The notes: generated from the sequence alone by a model not told the origin. Counted from the stretch's first letter, positions 1 through 8,735 are shown. The stretch is 64,000 nt of DNA from Shewanella metallivivens (GCF_028750675.1 NZ_JAQQPZ010000013.1:897753-961752); one strand, 5' to 3'. Numbers and translations: made by a program.

Positions 1-691
1 CTCGCTGCGATGTCAGCCACAAGTATTGGGTGCGTGTTTAACTCAAATTCGTCAGGCGGCAGAAGTGCTAGGGGCTGAGGCAAATGGTGTAACCGACAAT
101 CCATTGGTGTTCCAAGATACTGGCGACATTATTTCTGGCGGTAATTTCCACGCTGAACCTGTGGCAATGGCCGCAGATAATTTAGCCATTGCCATTGCCG
201 AAATGGGCGCCATTGCTGAGCGTCGTATGGCATTGCTTATTGACTCGAGTTTGTCAAAATTACCCCCATTTTTAGTCAACAATGGTGGGGTTAACTCAGG
301 CTTTATGATTGCTCAGGTCACGGCGGCGGCCCTAGCGTCTGAAAATAAAACCTATGCTCATCCGGCCTCGGTAGACAGTTTACCCACATCGGCCAACCAA
401 GAAGACCATGTTTCAATGGCGACGTTTGCCGCGCGCCGTTTACGCGAAATGAGCGAAAACACTCGCGGCGTATTAGCGATTGAGTTACTGGCTGCGGCGC
501 AAGGGCTAGATTTTAGAACCCCATTGCAACCCAGCGCCGCCATTGCTTTGGCAAAAGCCGAATTAAGGGCAATTGTGTCGTTTTATGATCAAGACCGCTA
601 CTTTGCACCGGATATCGAAAACACTGTTGATTTACTGGTTAGTGCGAGTTTTAATCGACTGTTACCGCAAGGATTGATGCCAAGCTTTTAG
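1..691 (+). CDS. hutH: Histidine ammonia-lyase, C-terminal part (5' end outside window)
   Basis: Cytosolic enzyme that deaminates L-histidine to urocanate, the first step of histidine utilisation. The reading frame is open from base 2, so this is the last ~229 residues of a protein that is normally ~510 residues. Family signatures visible are TDNPLVF and the QEDHVSM segment. The Ala-Ser-Gly triad that forms the MIO cofactor lies upstream of the window. The gene ends in TAG and is followed about 30 bases later by a strong hairpin terminator, so it is the last gene of its transcript. Identity is secure; start and operon partners cannot be seen. Confidence 0.95.
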   Translation, partial: SLRCQPQVLGACLTQIRQAAEVLGAEANGVTDNPLVFQDTGDIISGGNFHAEPVAMAADNLAIAIAEMGAIAERRMALLIDSSLSKLPPFLVNNGGVNSGFMIAQVTAAALASENKTYAHPASVDSLPTSANQEDHVSMATFAARRLREMSENTRGVLAIELLAAAQGLDFRTPLQPSAAIALAKAELRAIVSFYDQDRYFAPDIENTVDLLVSASFNRLLPQGLMPSF

Positions 692-721
692 CTCAAGCTT
701 TTATCGTTAAACTTATATAAT

Positions 722-747
722 AAAAGGACCGCACGGTCCTTTTTTTC
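722..747 (+). terminator. Rho-independent terminator after hutH
   Basis: An 8-bp stem, AAAGGACC pairing with GGTCCTTT around the loop GCAC, is followed directly by a run of T. It closes the hut transcript. Confidence 0.9.
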
Positions 748-913
748 GGTAAAATTCTCAAGGATTTGTTGAATTCACGTTATTGAATGAATGTGCTGAA
801 TTGAATGCTCAATTAAGTGCATAATGTTGGCAGGGAAACCTTTACATTCTGGTTTGTGTTTTGGGTATTAAACGTCCTTTTGTTTAAAGGACAATATTGC
901 TAAGGATTTGTGT

Positions 914-2182
914 GTGAATACAGAATTTAGGGTTGAGGTTGCTTCTTGGTTAACTCAGTTAGGCATTGACAGTCAACCCACGGATGGTGTGGCAACCTCG
1001 GTATTGATTTTTGCCTGTTTAATTATTGCAGGCATAGGTTATTACATTACCCATCGGTTTGTGGTGCATGGGCTTAATGCGGTTATTCGCCGCTCATCGG
1101 TCACCTGGGACGATATATTTATGCGCTTTAATGTCCTAGAACGCTTAGCGTTATTAGTGCCTATTGTGCTGTTAGATGTGTTTATCCCAATAGTGCTAAC
1201 ATCACATGAGTTTGTCAGTGTCATTATTGATCGGTTACTCAGTTCTTTGCTGGTGGTCTTTATTATACGGGCGATTTATGGTGCATTGAATGCTGTCGAT
1301 GAAATTGCCGATGTCAATCATGTTAACCGTAGATTACCGGTTAAGAGCTTTGTTCAGCTAACTAAGTTATTCTTATTTTTTATTGGGTTAGTTATCGTGT
1401 TCTCGATATTAGCCGACCAGTCGCCTATTTACTTTTTTAGTGGTTTAGGTGTCGCGACTGGTTTTATGATGCTGGTGTTTCGCGACACGATTTTGGGTTT
1501 TGTTGCTGGCATTCAACTTGCGGCGAACCGTATGGTCAGTAAAGGCGACTGGATCCAAATGGATAAGTACGCCGCAGACGGCGCGGTAGAAGATGTAACA
1601 TTAACTACCGTAAAAGTGCGCAACTGGGACAATACCATCACCATGATCCCTGCATACGCTTTGGTGTCTGATGCTTTTAAAAACTGGCGGGGTATGTCTG
1701 AGTCAGGTGGACGTCGTATTAAACGCTCCGTAAATATCGACGTTAACAGCATTCAGTTTTTAACGGATGACGAGCGTATTCGTTTAGGTAAAGTTAATTA
1801 CTTAAAAGAGTATTTACCGCAAATATTCAGTGAAATTAGTGCGGCCAATGCCAATATTAGCGATATTGATATGAAAGTAAACGGGCGTCATTTAACTAAT
1901 ATCGGTACTTTTAGGGCGTATTTACAAGAGTATTTACGTCGTCACGACAAAATTCATAAAGACATGACCTTAATGGTGAGGCAACTTGCACCAACCACCG
2001 AGGGCTTGCCGATAGAGCTGTATATTTTTACCAATGATATCCGTTGGACCTATTACGAAGCGATACAAGCTGACATTTTTGATCATATTTTTGCGGTGTT
2101 GCCTGAGTTCGGTTTACGGGCATTTCAAAACCCAACGGGTAATGATATTCGCAGCATTAAACAATACTGCGAGCAGCAATAG
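914..2182 (+). CDS. MscS-family mechanosensitive channel, YbdG type
   Basis: Inner-membrane mechanosensitive channel related to E. coli YbdG (a ~415-residue miniconductance channel). About four or five hydrophobic helices occupy the first ~190 residues. They are followed by the pore-lining and beta-domain region (FRDTILGFVAGIQ, then GDWIQMDKYAADGAVEDV) and a long cytosolic C-terminal domain. I chose the GTG at 914 because AAGGA at 902-906 lies 7 bases before it. The in-frame TTG at 908 is only one base from that ribosome binding site. It is followed closely by the hydrolase gene on the same strand and may share its transcript. Length and motifs match YbdG better than the short MscS. Confidence 0.88.
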   Translation: MNTEFRVEVASWLTQLGIDSQPTDGVATSVLIFACLIIAGIGYYITHRFVVHGLNAVIRRSSVTWDDIFMRFNVLERLALLVPIVLLDVFIPIVLTSHEFVSVIIDRLLSSLLVVFIIRAIYGALNAVDEIADVNHVNRRLPVKSFVQLTKLFLFFIGLVIVFSILADQSPIYFFSGLGVATGFMMLVFRDTILGFVAGIQLAANRMVSKGDWIQMDKYAADGAVEDVTLTTVKVRNWDNTITMIPAYALVSDAFKNWRGMSESGGRRIKRSVNIDVNSIQFLTDDERIRLGKVNYLKEYLPQIFSEISAANANISDIDMKVNGRHLTNIGTFRAYLQEYLRRHDKIHKDMTLMVRQLAPTTEGLPIELYIFTNDIRWTYYEAIQADIFDHIFAVLPEFGLRAFQNPTGNDIRSIKQYCEQQ

Positions 2183-2205
2183 TCACTTTGTAAAGGATGC
2201 GAGTT

Positions 2206-3705
2206 GTGACTAATTGTCGTCATAGACGAGGCGTTTTTTTACTGCTTCAGTTGTTTGAACTGCCACGCTTTATAGCCTGTAGCGTGTTGGCCATTACCTG
2301 TGTCATGTTGCCTGCAAAGGCCAATTGGCTCAATGAAATCCGCCATAATGTCAGTGGCGCTGAAAAAGCGCCTAGCTTGGAGCCTCTTAGCCCTGCTGAG
2401 TTAACAGGTTATCCTGCAGATTATACTTATGAGCGCGTTATCGCGCCCAGTCATCAAGTGCCAGTATTTGTTGTGCAAGCTGGTCTTAAGCATCGCGACA
2501 CTGTGGTGCTTGTTCATGGCTTAGGCGACCTCGCATCGAAAGGTTGGCTTACGGTTATCCCTAGACTTGCTCAGCAATATCATGTGGTGGCTATCGATTT
2601 ACCTGGATTCGGTTTATCTCAAGGGGCGGTATTTACTTATTCGCCGCAACAATACGCCAAAGTTATCGATTGGCTGATAGCTAAATATCGTCATGATGGC
2701 CAAGTTAAACTTGTGGGTCACTCTATGGGCGCGGCAATCAGTGTGTATTATGCCAGCCAATATCCTGGACGTATTCAGCAATTGGTGCTGGTCGATGCGG
2801 CCGGTATTTTAGATCGCACAGCCTACATCAAGCGGATTTCGACCCGCGATAATGACCAGGCTGATCTACCTCAGAGTGTTAGACGAGTTTTGGCTCGAGT
2901 GGATAACTTTGCCGATAAAATGCTTGAAAAAACCGGCACAGGTTTTGACCCAACAAGGATTTTTAGTGGTGACTCGTCGTTACGTAATATGACCATTGGC
3001 GAGCAAACTAATGTTAATGCGGCACTGGCGTTGATGGAGCAAAATTTCTCTGTGCTAAATTATCAAACGGTTCCGCCAACTCACATTATTTGGGGAGGGC
3101 AAGATAACGTAGCACCACTGCGCACCGCGTATGCATTGCAACATGTTTTACCCTTGTCTCAGTTGCAAGTGATCAATCAAGCTGGTCATGTGCCGATGAA
3201 GTCTCATCCCCATGAGTTTAATCAGTTGTTATTAGCTAGCCTTAACGCAACAATTTTACCTCGACAAGCTCGGCCAAAAAATAACAGTGAGCGAATTGGC
3301 CGCTGTTTTCAAGATAACCATAGCCATTTTAGCGGCCAATATCAGCAGATAATATTGAACGATTGTAAGTTGGTTCGCTTTGATAATGTTGATGTGAAGC
3401 ACTTGGCCATGGCAGACTCTATTCTCACCATATCTGCTAGCCGTATTGGTACAGCCAATCAAACCATGCAAATTACTCGCAGTGCCATTAATGCTACAGA
3501 CACAGAAATACTTGGCCAAATGCAAAGTGAGCGCAGTCGTTTTGATTTTGCCGGCGTGAGTTTTTACGGTGAGTCACCAGTGTTTGTCTCGCAAGCGTCA
3601 ACTCGACTTGTATTATCACTCACCAGAATTATTACTCCCACCCAGTCGACACGCTTGGGTGGAAGCTACGTATTAGCTGAGCAAAGCCTTGAAAGCGCGT
3701 TGTAA
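2206..3705 (+). CDS. Exported alpha/beta hydrolase with extra C-terminal domain
   Basis: Serine hydrolase of the alpha/beta fold; substrate unknown. A hydrophobic N-terminal segment (signal peptide or anchor) suggests action outside the cytoplasm. The hydrolase core shows the oxyanion strand VHGLGD, the nucleophile elbow GHSMGAA, the acid segment GGQDNVAP and the histidine segment GHVP, so the triad appears complete. The last ~130 residues are not part of the hydrolase fold. They are rich in short beta-forming stretches and contain two cysteines. GTG at 2206 is preferred: AAAGG at 2192-2196 abuts the in-frame ATG at 2197 but is 9 bases from the GTG. The gene converges on the acyltransferase with a single base between the stop codons. 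Confidence 0.8.
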   Translation: MTNCRHRRGVFLLLQLFELPRFIACSVLAITCVMLPAKANWLNEIRHNVSGAEKAPSLEPLSPAELTGYPADYTYERVIAPSHQVPVFVVQAGLKHRDTVVLVHGLGDLASKGWLTVIPRLAQQYHVVAIDLPGFGLSQGAVFTYSPQQYAKVIDWLIAKYRHDGQVKLVGHSMGAAISVYYASQYPGRIQQLVLVDAAGILDRTAYIKRISTRDNDQADLPQSVRRVLARVDNFADKMLEKTGTGFDPTRIFSGDSSLRNMTIGEQTNVNAALALMEQNFSVLNYQTVPPTHIIWGGQDNVAPLRTAYALQHVLPLSQLQVINQAGHVPMKSHPHEFNQLLLASLNATILPRQARPKNNSERIGRCFQDNHSHFSGQYQQIILNDCKLVRFDNVDVKHLAMADSILTISASRIGTANQTMQITRSAINATDTEILGQMQSERSRFDFAGVSFYGESPVFVSQASTRLVLSLTRIITPTQSTRLGGSYVLAEQSLESAL

Positions 3706-3706
3706 T

Positions 3707-4279
3707 TTAATGGCGCTCAGTTGAGGATGATAACTGGTAATTAGGGATTTCTTTGGGGCGATAGCCAGTGATTGTGCGATAAAAATCCATTAATTGGTTC
3801 ATTTCAGTTTCAATATTGCCTGTTGGAGTTAGCGGCGGCGAGAGCACAACAGTTTTGCGGCCAAAATCTAATCCTACTGGGACAATATCTACCTGTGCTT
3901 TAACTGCAATATGATAAAAACCGCTTTTCCAACGGGTTACTGGACTGCGTGTGCCTTCAGGGGCTAGTGCTAATTTATAGTTGGGATCTTGTTGAAACAA
4001 CTGTGCAGCAGCATCCACTAAGTTATTGTGTTTGCGCCTATCTACTGGGCTGCCACCCATTGCACGAAATAACCATCCCCAAGGCGCAATAAATAATTGG
4101 TGCTTGCCTAAGAAATGGATTCTTGTTCCTAACGCGCTGCGGGCAATAATCCCAATAATAAAGTCCCAGTTACTGGTATGAGGACCAACTATCATTACGC
4201 ATGGTTGAGTTTTATCGAACTGTCCTTCAAACGTCCACCCCAGCAGACGCAGTAATTTTGCACACAAAGTGTTTAACAT
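3707..4279 (-). CDS. PlsC-family lysophospholipid acyltransferase-like protein
   Basis: Predicted acyltransferase of the 1-acylglycerol-3-phosphate acyltransferase (PlsC/LPLAT) superfamily. The HX4D catalytic motif is visible as HTSNWD near residue 33. The acceptor-binding block GGSPVDRR and the conserved PEGTRSP follow in the usual order. At 190 residues it is one of the short single-domain members and has no clear full transmembrane segment. It is convergent with the hydrolase and separated from the DUF2489 gene by ~230 bases in which I see nothing definite. Exact acyl donor and acceptor cannot be told from sequence. Confidence 0.85.
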   Translation of the reverse strand: MLNTLCAKLLRLLGWTFEGQFDKTQPCVMIVGPHTSNWDFIIGIIARSALGTRIHFLGKHQLFIAPWGWLFRAMGGSPVDRRKHNNLVDAAAQLFQQDPNYKLALAPEGTRSPVTRWKSGFYHIAVKAQVDIVPVGLDFGRKTVVLSPPLTPTGNIETEMNQLMDFYRTITGYRPKEIPNYQLSSSTERH

Positions 4280-4511
4280 AATGGAGTCCTAATCAGAGCG
4301 TTTTCGCTTCTTGTTATTAGTTTTTTAGATATGTCGCACCAAATCGAGGCGTTTAGTGATTAAAGCATATAAGCCATTTTTCGCCAATGGCGTTTTGTTG
4401 GGGGAGTGACGAGTTTAATGGGTACAGTTTGGGTACACACATGGCCAATTTAGTGGCTACAGCAAACTCGTTGTTTATCGTAAAGTGGGTGTCAATTAAC
4501 CCGAGTTCAGG

Positions 4512-4979
4512 TTAATGAGTCTTTGGCTGGTTAAATTCAGCGATACGTTTGGCCTCATCTAATATAGCCTGTTCTAGTTCGGCCTCTGATTTCATTCGTG
4601 CTAAATCAAACTTCATCCGTTGTTGTTTTGGTAAAGCTTTACGCGCTTCCATGATGGGATGATCGCGAATGATGTCATAGTGAGCAAATAAGTTTGGAAA
4701 GTCGCTGTTGACTTGTTCTGACATTGATAATGCATCAAACAGTTTGCCAATACGCACAACACCTTCAGAAAGCTCGCAGCGGTCTTCTAACATAGCAGCG
4801 GCAATATAGCGGATATCAGTGAGGATTTGCTGTCTACGTTCGTCAGCTTTGGCTTGACGTGCTGCTTGCGCTTGTTGGTTAGCTTGAGTGCGGCGCTTAA
4901 GGGTTAATAATAGGTGAGTGGCGTACGCAGCAAGGGCAATGATAATGAGTAATGCAATAACTATGGCGATTGTTGGCAA
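4512..4979 (-). CDS. DUF2489-family membrane-anchored protein
   Basis: A 155-residue protein with one N-terminal transmembrane helix (about residues 4-22) and a charged, mostly helical cytosolic remainder rich in Gln, Ala and Lys. It resembles the uncharacterised DUF2489 family, which sits beside yihI in Shewanella and relatives. No catalytic motif is visible. It lies downstream of yihI on the same strand, with a hairpin in the ~95-base gap, so it may have a partly separate transcript. Function unknown. Confidence 0.72.
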   Translation of the reverse strand: MPTIAIVIALLIIIALAAYATHLLLTLKRRTQANQQAQAARQAKADERRQQILTDIRYIAAAMLEDRCELSEGVVRIGKLFDALSMSEQVNSDFPNLFAHYDIIRDHPIMEARKALPKQQRMKFDLARMKSEAELEQAILDEAKRIAEFNQPKTH

Positions 4980-5000
4980 AATTTATCCTTTTTTGAATAC

Positions 5001-5044
5001 AAAACTGGCGCCTATACCCAATCGACTAGGTGTGCGCCAGTTTA
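5001..5044 (-). terminator. Hairpin between yihI and the DUF2489 gene
   Basis: AAACTGGCGC pairs perfectly with GCGCCAGTTT across a 22-base loop that itself contains CCTA/TAGG. On the minus strand the stem ends in TTTT, so it could act as a terminator or attenuator after yihI. Confidence 0.6.
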
Positions 5045-5073
5045 TTCCATTCAACTGAAATTCATTGAGTGGT

Positions 5074-5622
5074 TTAGTCTTGTTTTTGATAATCTTTAAG
5101 CAGATCTGCACCTGACTCAAAACGATTTAATAGTTCATCGTCTGTCAGTTGCTTTTTAGGGCTAGGCGCTGGCACTTCATCATCTTCAGTTAGTCCTAAA
5201 CGTTGCATTAACTGCTCAATTTTGTCTAATTGAATATCTAGCCATTTTTGATCGGCATCAGACAGATCACGACCTTCTTCAAGTTGGTCAAGCAACTGAT
5301 TAAGTCTTGGATCTTCTTCTAGCTTCAATAATTTTTGCTCGTCGGTTATTTTAGGCTGTTTAGGCTTAACCACCAACGGTTCAGTAATTGACGCTGGCAA
5401 TGATAGCGCAACGGGTTTTTTACTGCCATGACGTGCATCTTTTGCTATTGCAGTGCCATTTCCTGAAGCTTGTTTAAGTAAGGCTTCATTATGACGGCTG
5501 CCAGATTTACGGCCAGTTTCTGATTTTTTACCATCGACCACTTTGCGATCGGTTTTTTTTACTCTTGGGGCAAACTTAGGGCCGTTTTCGCCGCCTTTGC
5601 GAGTTTTTTTACTGCGAGCCAT
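5074..5622 (-). CDS. yihI: YihI, activator of the GTPase Der
   Basis: GTPase-activating-like protein for the ribosome assembly GTPase Der (EngA). The N-terminal third is very basic (MARSKKTRKGGENGP) and disordered. The C-terminal part is acidic and helical, ending in a segment with LLNRFESGADLLKDYQ, as in YihI proteins. I start at the ATG at 5622, which gives the family N-terminus MARSKKTRK. An upstream in-frame GTG at 5649 adds nine unlikely residues. In E. coli yihI is also close to engB, polA, csrC and spf, and the same order is seen here. Length is 182 residues. Confidence 0.88.
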   Translation of the reverse strand: MARSKKTRKGGENGPKFAPRVKKTDRKVVDGKKSETGRKSGSRHNEALLKQASGNGTAIAKDARHGSKKPVALSLPASITEPLVVKPKQPKITDEQKLLKLEEDPRLNQLLDQLEEGRDLSDADQKWLDIQLDKIEQLMQRLGLTEDDEVPAPSPKKQLTDDELLNRFESGADLLKDYQKQD

Positions 5623-5677
5623 GATGTTCTCGTTAGGTTTTCTAAACACGTCCTTGAAGAATCATTTCTCCAAAGCA

Positions 5678-6340
5678 CTAAATAAGGATGCGCTTTATAT
5701 CAGGTTTTGCCGATTTTTGCATCAAAACCAGATCTTTTGCTGCAAATAATAGCTCAAAATCACTGTGAGAAGCTAAATATTCGAATGTTGTTTGCTGATA
5801 AAAGCTCACATGAGTGGGATTATTTTTATAATGCCACTTAGCAAATAGGGCTTTGTCAGTGAGTAATGGAGTGCTAATTGCCAACCATCCATTAGGCTTG
5901 ATTAATTGGGTTAATAATTTCCATTCACGAATAGGGTGTCTAAAGTGCTCAAACACTCGGTAACAACAGACAAAATCGTAGCTTTGACTCAGCACAGACT
6001 GATCGGCAGCGAAGAATGGGTCGTATTGATTAACATGATGACCGGCTTCGACAATGCTCTGCTGACTTTTATCATCTAAGACTCTTCCGAAGTTTAGGCC
6101 TTTTAAGCTGCCAGATTGTTGCTGGGATATTTGCGTTAACAGCGGTAAAACAAATTGTGATAATTGTTTTTGCTTAGCGGTTTTTTGTGCTCGCCCATAA
6201 CGCTGGCGTTCTAGGCTAGGCATAAGGTGTGATTTTGGGTTAGCGAAGACTAAGTCGCATTGTGGGCAAGCGTAAAAAGCTCTTTTTTTGTCTTGAACAA
6301 AAAAATTGGCTGAATGATGACACAGTGGACATGGGCTCAT
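5678..6340 (-). CDS. Class I SAM-dependent methyltransferase with zinc ribbon
   Basis: Putative methyltransferase, substrate unknown. The N-terminus carries two CxxC pairs (CPLC and CPQC, about 20 residues apart) typical of a zinc ribbon. The middle shows YDFVCCYRVFEHFRHP, matching the post-motif-II region of ubiquinone/tRNA-type methyltransferases, then LIKPNGWLAISTPLL. The glycine-rich SAM loop is degenerate (GLNFGRVLDD). ATG at 6340 places the zinc ribbon at the N-terminus; a TTG at 6367 is in frame. The gene lies immediately downstream of the csrC-type RNA terminator on the same strand. Confidence 0.75.
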   Translation of the reverse strand: MSPCPLCHHSANFFVQDKKRAFYACPQCDLVFANPKSHLMPSLERQRYGRAQKTAKQKQLSQFVLPLLTQISQQQSGSLKGLNFGRVLDDKSQQSIVEAGHHVNQYDPFFAADQSVLSQSYDFVCCYRVFEHFRHPIREWKLLTQLIKPNGWLAISTPLLTDKALFAKWHYKNNPTHVSFYQQTTFEYLASHSDFELLFAAKDLVLMQKSAKPDIKRILI

Positions 6341-6428
6341 TAACGACAGCAGCACCTTAGTAAACAATATATATAGTGATAACAGTAAATTATGCCAATG
6401 TCCAAATTCTCATGTTGGTATAACGCAT

Positions 6429-6457
6429 AAAAAAAGGTGGCAGTAAACTGCCACCTT
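6429..6457 (-). terminator. Terminator of the csrC-type RNA
   Basis: AAGGTGGCAGT pairs with ACTGCCACCTT; on the minus strand the stem is followed by seven T. Confidence 0.92.
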
Positions 6458-6765
6458 ATAAAACAGTGCTTATATGCACCTTATTCTGATTCCAAGTATC
6501 CGTACTTGCTATGTGACTCTCCCGGTCAGATCGTAACTTTTGTTGTGCTGTCCGTGCTTTTTTAGTTGTTATTGGTCATCGCTGACGCTTTTTTATATTC
6601 TGTCGCCGTCCTGACTACAGCTTCCGTAGATGGTCTTCAATGACACATCATTATCCTCTTTGTCTTCTGTGACTAACAGTCAACCATCCTTGTTTTATGT
6701 ACCTTCGAGCAAGCTTCTTATGGATGCATCCTCAACAAAATGTTGATTTGCGGTTATTTGAATGA
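6429..6765 (-). ncRNA. csrC: CsrB/CsrC-family regulatory RNA (sequesters CsrA)
   Basis: Read on the minus strand, this gene-free stretch has at least nine GGA triplets. Several sit in the loops of short hairpins: CAAGTA-CGGA-TACTTG (6491-6506), TGAC-CGGGAGA-GTCA (near 6520), CTAC-GGAAGCT-GTAG (near 6622). Cores such as ACGGA, AAGGA, CAGGA and GAGGA recur, as expected for RNAs that titrate the translational regulator CsrA. It ends in a perfect Rho-independent terminator at 6429-6457. In E. coli csrC lies between yihI and engB (yihA), the same interval as here apart from one methyltransferase and one cytochrome gene. The 3' end is sound. The 5' end is estimated from a TATTAT box at 6771-6776 and could be 30-40 bases off. 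Whether it should be called csrB or csrC is a naming choice. Confidence 0.82.
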
Positions 6766-6845
6766 TTCAAATAATACCAAAAGGGTTACTCTGTTGTGTA
6801 AGGCAGTGCTAAATAGCGAGTTGACCAGTTGGTCTGTTCCTTACA
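6756..6845 (-). promoter_or_regulatory. Putative promoter and UvrY/GacA-type sites of the csrC-type RNA
   Basis: Upstream of the RNA lie TGTAAGG (6797-6803) and its inverted copy CCTTACA (6839-6845). These resemble half-sites of the UvrY/GacA activator box (TGTAAG..CTTACA), but they are 35 bases apart instead of about 6. A TATTAT box (6771-6776, minus) has no good -35, as expected for an activator-dependent promoter. It abuts a perfect dyad ATTTGAAT-g-ATTCAAAT at 6756-6772. Confidence 0.4.
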
Positions 6846-7028
6846 AGTTTTACGACCTGGATTTCAAACTGAAATCGCGACTCATGTTATTAGTTTTAGC
6901 GAGTGGCCTTAAATTATTATTGTTATGACGTTTCTTTATTCTTATATCTTAAATGTATCAGTCCGAAATCTGTTTGATGTTATTAGATTTATGATCCAAA
7001 CAGTTGGGTTTACCTCGGTACGGGATGT

Positions 7029-7058
7029 ATTTAACTCTAAAACCGTGAACTATGTCAA
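7029..7058 (-). promoter_or_regulatory. Candidate sigma-70 promoter facing the csrC-type RNA
   Basis: On the minus strand TTGACA (7053-7058) is followed after 18 bases by TTAAAT (7029-7034). It lies just after the cytochrome c4 hairpin and would start a transcript near 7022, about 260 bases before the estimated csrC 5' end. No coding sequence follows it. Confidence 0.4.
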
Positions 7059-7090
7059 GTATTAATGCGATCAGTTAACGTAAACGTAAA

Positions 7091-7141
7091 CTTTGAGCCA
7101 ATAAAAATGAGCAAAATATGCTCATTTTTATTGGCTCAAAG
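7091..7141 (-). terminator. Perfect 23-bp inverted repeat after cytochrome c4 gene
   Basis: Two 23-base arms match perfectly around the 5-base loop AAATA. The stem begins nine bases after the cytochrome stop codon. The T-rich part of the arm is inside the stem and not after it, so it may protect the mRNA 3' end as well as terminate. Confidence 0.75.
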
Positions 7142-7149
7142 TGTGCCTA

Positions 7150-7773
7150 TTATTTCTTAATGCTTGAAATATATTTAGATAGTGCTTCGATATCTGCATC
7201 CGACAATTTTTTAGCAACATCTTGCATCATGCCATTTAAATCGTTGTTACGAGTACCGTCACGGAACTTAGTTAACTGGATTTTGATGTAGTTAGCATGT
7301 TGGCCACCAATCATTGGGAAGCCAGCCGCAGCTGCACCACTACCGTCAGGACCATGACATGCGATACAAGAAGTGATACCACGAGCTGCATCGCCGCCTT
7401 GGTATAGCTTTTCACCTGCTTCTGTGCCTTCAACCGCTGGATTAGCTGATTGAGTTTGGCTAGCGAAGAATGCCGAAATATCCGCGATGTCAGTATCGCT
7501 TAATGCGATAGACATACCACCCATGATGGGGTCCATACGACCTTCTTTACCGCCAGTTTGCATGGCAGAGCGGAATTCAGTTAATTGTTTTTCAAGGTAT
7601 GCAGGGTGTTGGCCTGCTAGCTTTGGATACATATCGATCATGCTGTTGCCGTCAACACCGTGACAGGCAGAACATACGATTACTTTAGTTTTGCCGGCTT
7701 CAGCATTACCTTCAGCCATAGCAGGTGATGACATAGTGGCTACTACAGACAGCGCAAGAGCTAACTTTTTCAT
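7150..7773 (-). CDS. Diheme cytochrome c4
   Basis: Periplasmic electron carrier, 207 residues. A Sec signal peptide (MKKLALALSVV..., cleavage after AMA) precedes two c-type heme-binding CxxCH motifs, CSACH and CIACH, one in each of two similar halves. Each half also has a methionine in the right position to be the distal ligand (GGMS and GMMQ regions). This two-domain build and length are those of cytochrome c4, which passes electrons to terminal oxidases or reductases. The gene stands alone, with a long hairpin behind it and a divergent engB in front. Partner oxidase cannot be told from this window. Confidence 0.92.
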   Translation of the reverse strand: MKKLALALSVVATMSSPAMAEGNAEAGKTKVIVCSACHGVDGNSMIDMYPKLAGQHPAYLEKQLTEFRSAMQTGGKEGRMDPIMGGMSIALSDTDIADISAFFASQTQSANPAVEGTEAGEKLYQGGDAARGITSCIACHGPDGSGAAAAGFPMIGGQHANYIKIQLTKFRDGTRNNDLNGMMQDVAKKLSDADIEALSKYISSIKK

Positions 7774-8040
7774 GGCGTTCCAACTTCTTGTTAATTTATT
7801 GTCCTGAGCTTACTAGGAAGACCCGCAAGCGTGGTAAAATGATTTTTTCCCCAAGTGCTTTGATGTAGTTTACGACGCTCGAGTACAACGAGATCAATTG
7901 TGACTACTTCACACACATCAGCATTGCTTGGGTATATAATGTGATCAAGGTAATATTTTACACGAAAACGTGCAAAAGTAAGCAATTGTTAAACATTTAT
8001 GGTAATGCATTTACTGAAAGCAATTTAATTGGAGTGACTA

Positions 8041-8706
8041 GTGACCGAATCTCGTATCGATTTCCGTAAGGCAAAATTTTTAATCAGTGCGCCTGATATT
8101 GCGCATTTAGATCAGTATCTTCCTGGGGATATCGGGGTTGAGATTGCGTTTGCTGGACGCTCAAATGCAGGAAAATCGAGCGCATTAAATGCGCTTACGG
8201 AACAAAAAAGTTTAGCTCGTACCAGTAAAACCCCTGGCCGTACCCAGTTAATTAACGTTTTTGAGTTAGATGCTGATCGCCGTTTAGTTGACTTACCAGG
8301 TTATGGTTTTGCCCAAGTGCCGCTAGCACTTAAAAACAAATGGCAACAAGCGTTAGGCGAGTATTTACAAAAGCGTGCTTGTTTAAGTGGTGTGGTGGTA
8401 TTGATGGATATTCGTCATCCACTAAAAGATCTCGATATGCAAATGATTGAGTGGGCAGTATTAAGTAATATTCCTGTATTGGCGCTATTAACCAAGGCTG
8501 ATAAATTGACCCAAAGCATTAAGATGAAAACGGTTAATGAAGTGCGTAAAGCGTTGGCTGACTACGGTGACAAAGTTCAAGTTGAACCGTTCTCGTCTTT
8601 GAAAGGGACCGGTAAGCCAAAGGTGTTGAATATATTGAATGACTGGTGTCATCCAGCATGGTTGCCTGAGCAGCAAGCGTTACGTGAGCAAACTGAGCAA
8701 GAGTAG
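8041..8706 (+). CDS. engB: Ribosome biogenesis GTPase EngB/YsxC (YihA)
   Basis: Essential small GTPase needed for assembly of the 50S subunit. Motifs are in order: G1 GRSNAGKSS near residue 40, G2 region TPGRTQ, G3 DLPGYGFA near residue 80, G4 TKAD near residue 152, G5 region SSLKGTG. The length of 221 is normal for the family. Translation starts at GTG 8041, with GGAG a few bases upstream. As in E. coli, polA and spf lie downstream on the opposite strand. A hairpin terminator follows the stop. Confidence 0.96.
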   Translation: MTESRIDFRKAKFLISAPDIAHLDQYLPGDIGVEIAFAGRSNAGKSSALNALTEQKSLARTSKTPGRTQLINVFELDADRRLVDLPGYGFAQVPLALKNKWQQALGEYLQKRACLSGVVVLMDIRHPLKDLDMQMIEWAVLSNIPVLALLTKADKLTQSIKMKTVNEVRKALADYGDKVQVEPFSSLKGTGKPKVLNILNDWCHPAWLPEQQALREQTEQE

Positions 8707-8735
8707 CTTTGTTTTACGGCTGGCATGTTTTGAAT

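Noticed and set aside
6740..6928. 62-codon frame on the plus strand
   Set aside because: It lies antisense to the promoter region of the csrC-type RNA, lacks a ribosome binding site and has no recognisable sequence.
7791..7985. 64-codon minus-strand frame between cytochrome c4 and engB
   Set aside because: It occupies the shared promoter region of two divergent genes, with no ribosome binding site or family resemblance.
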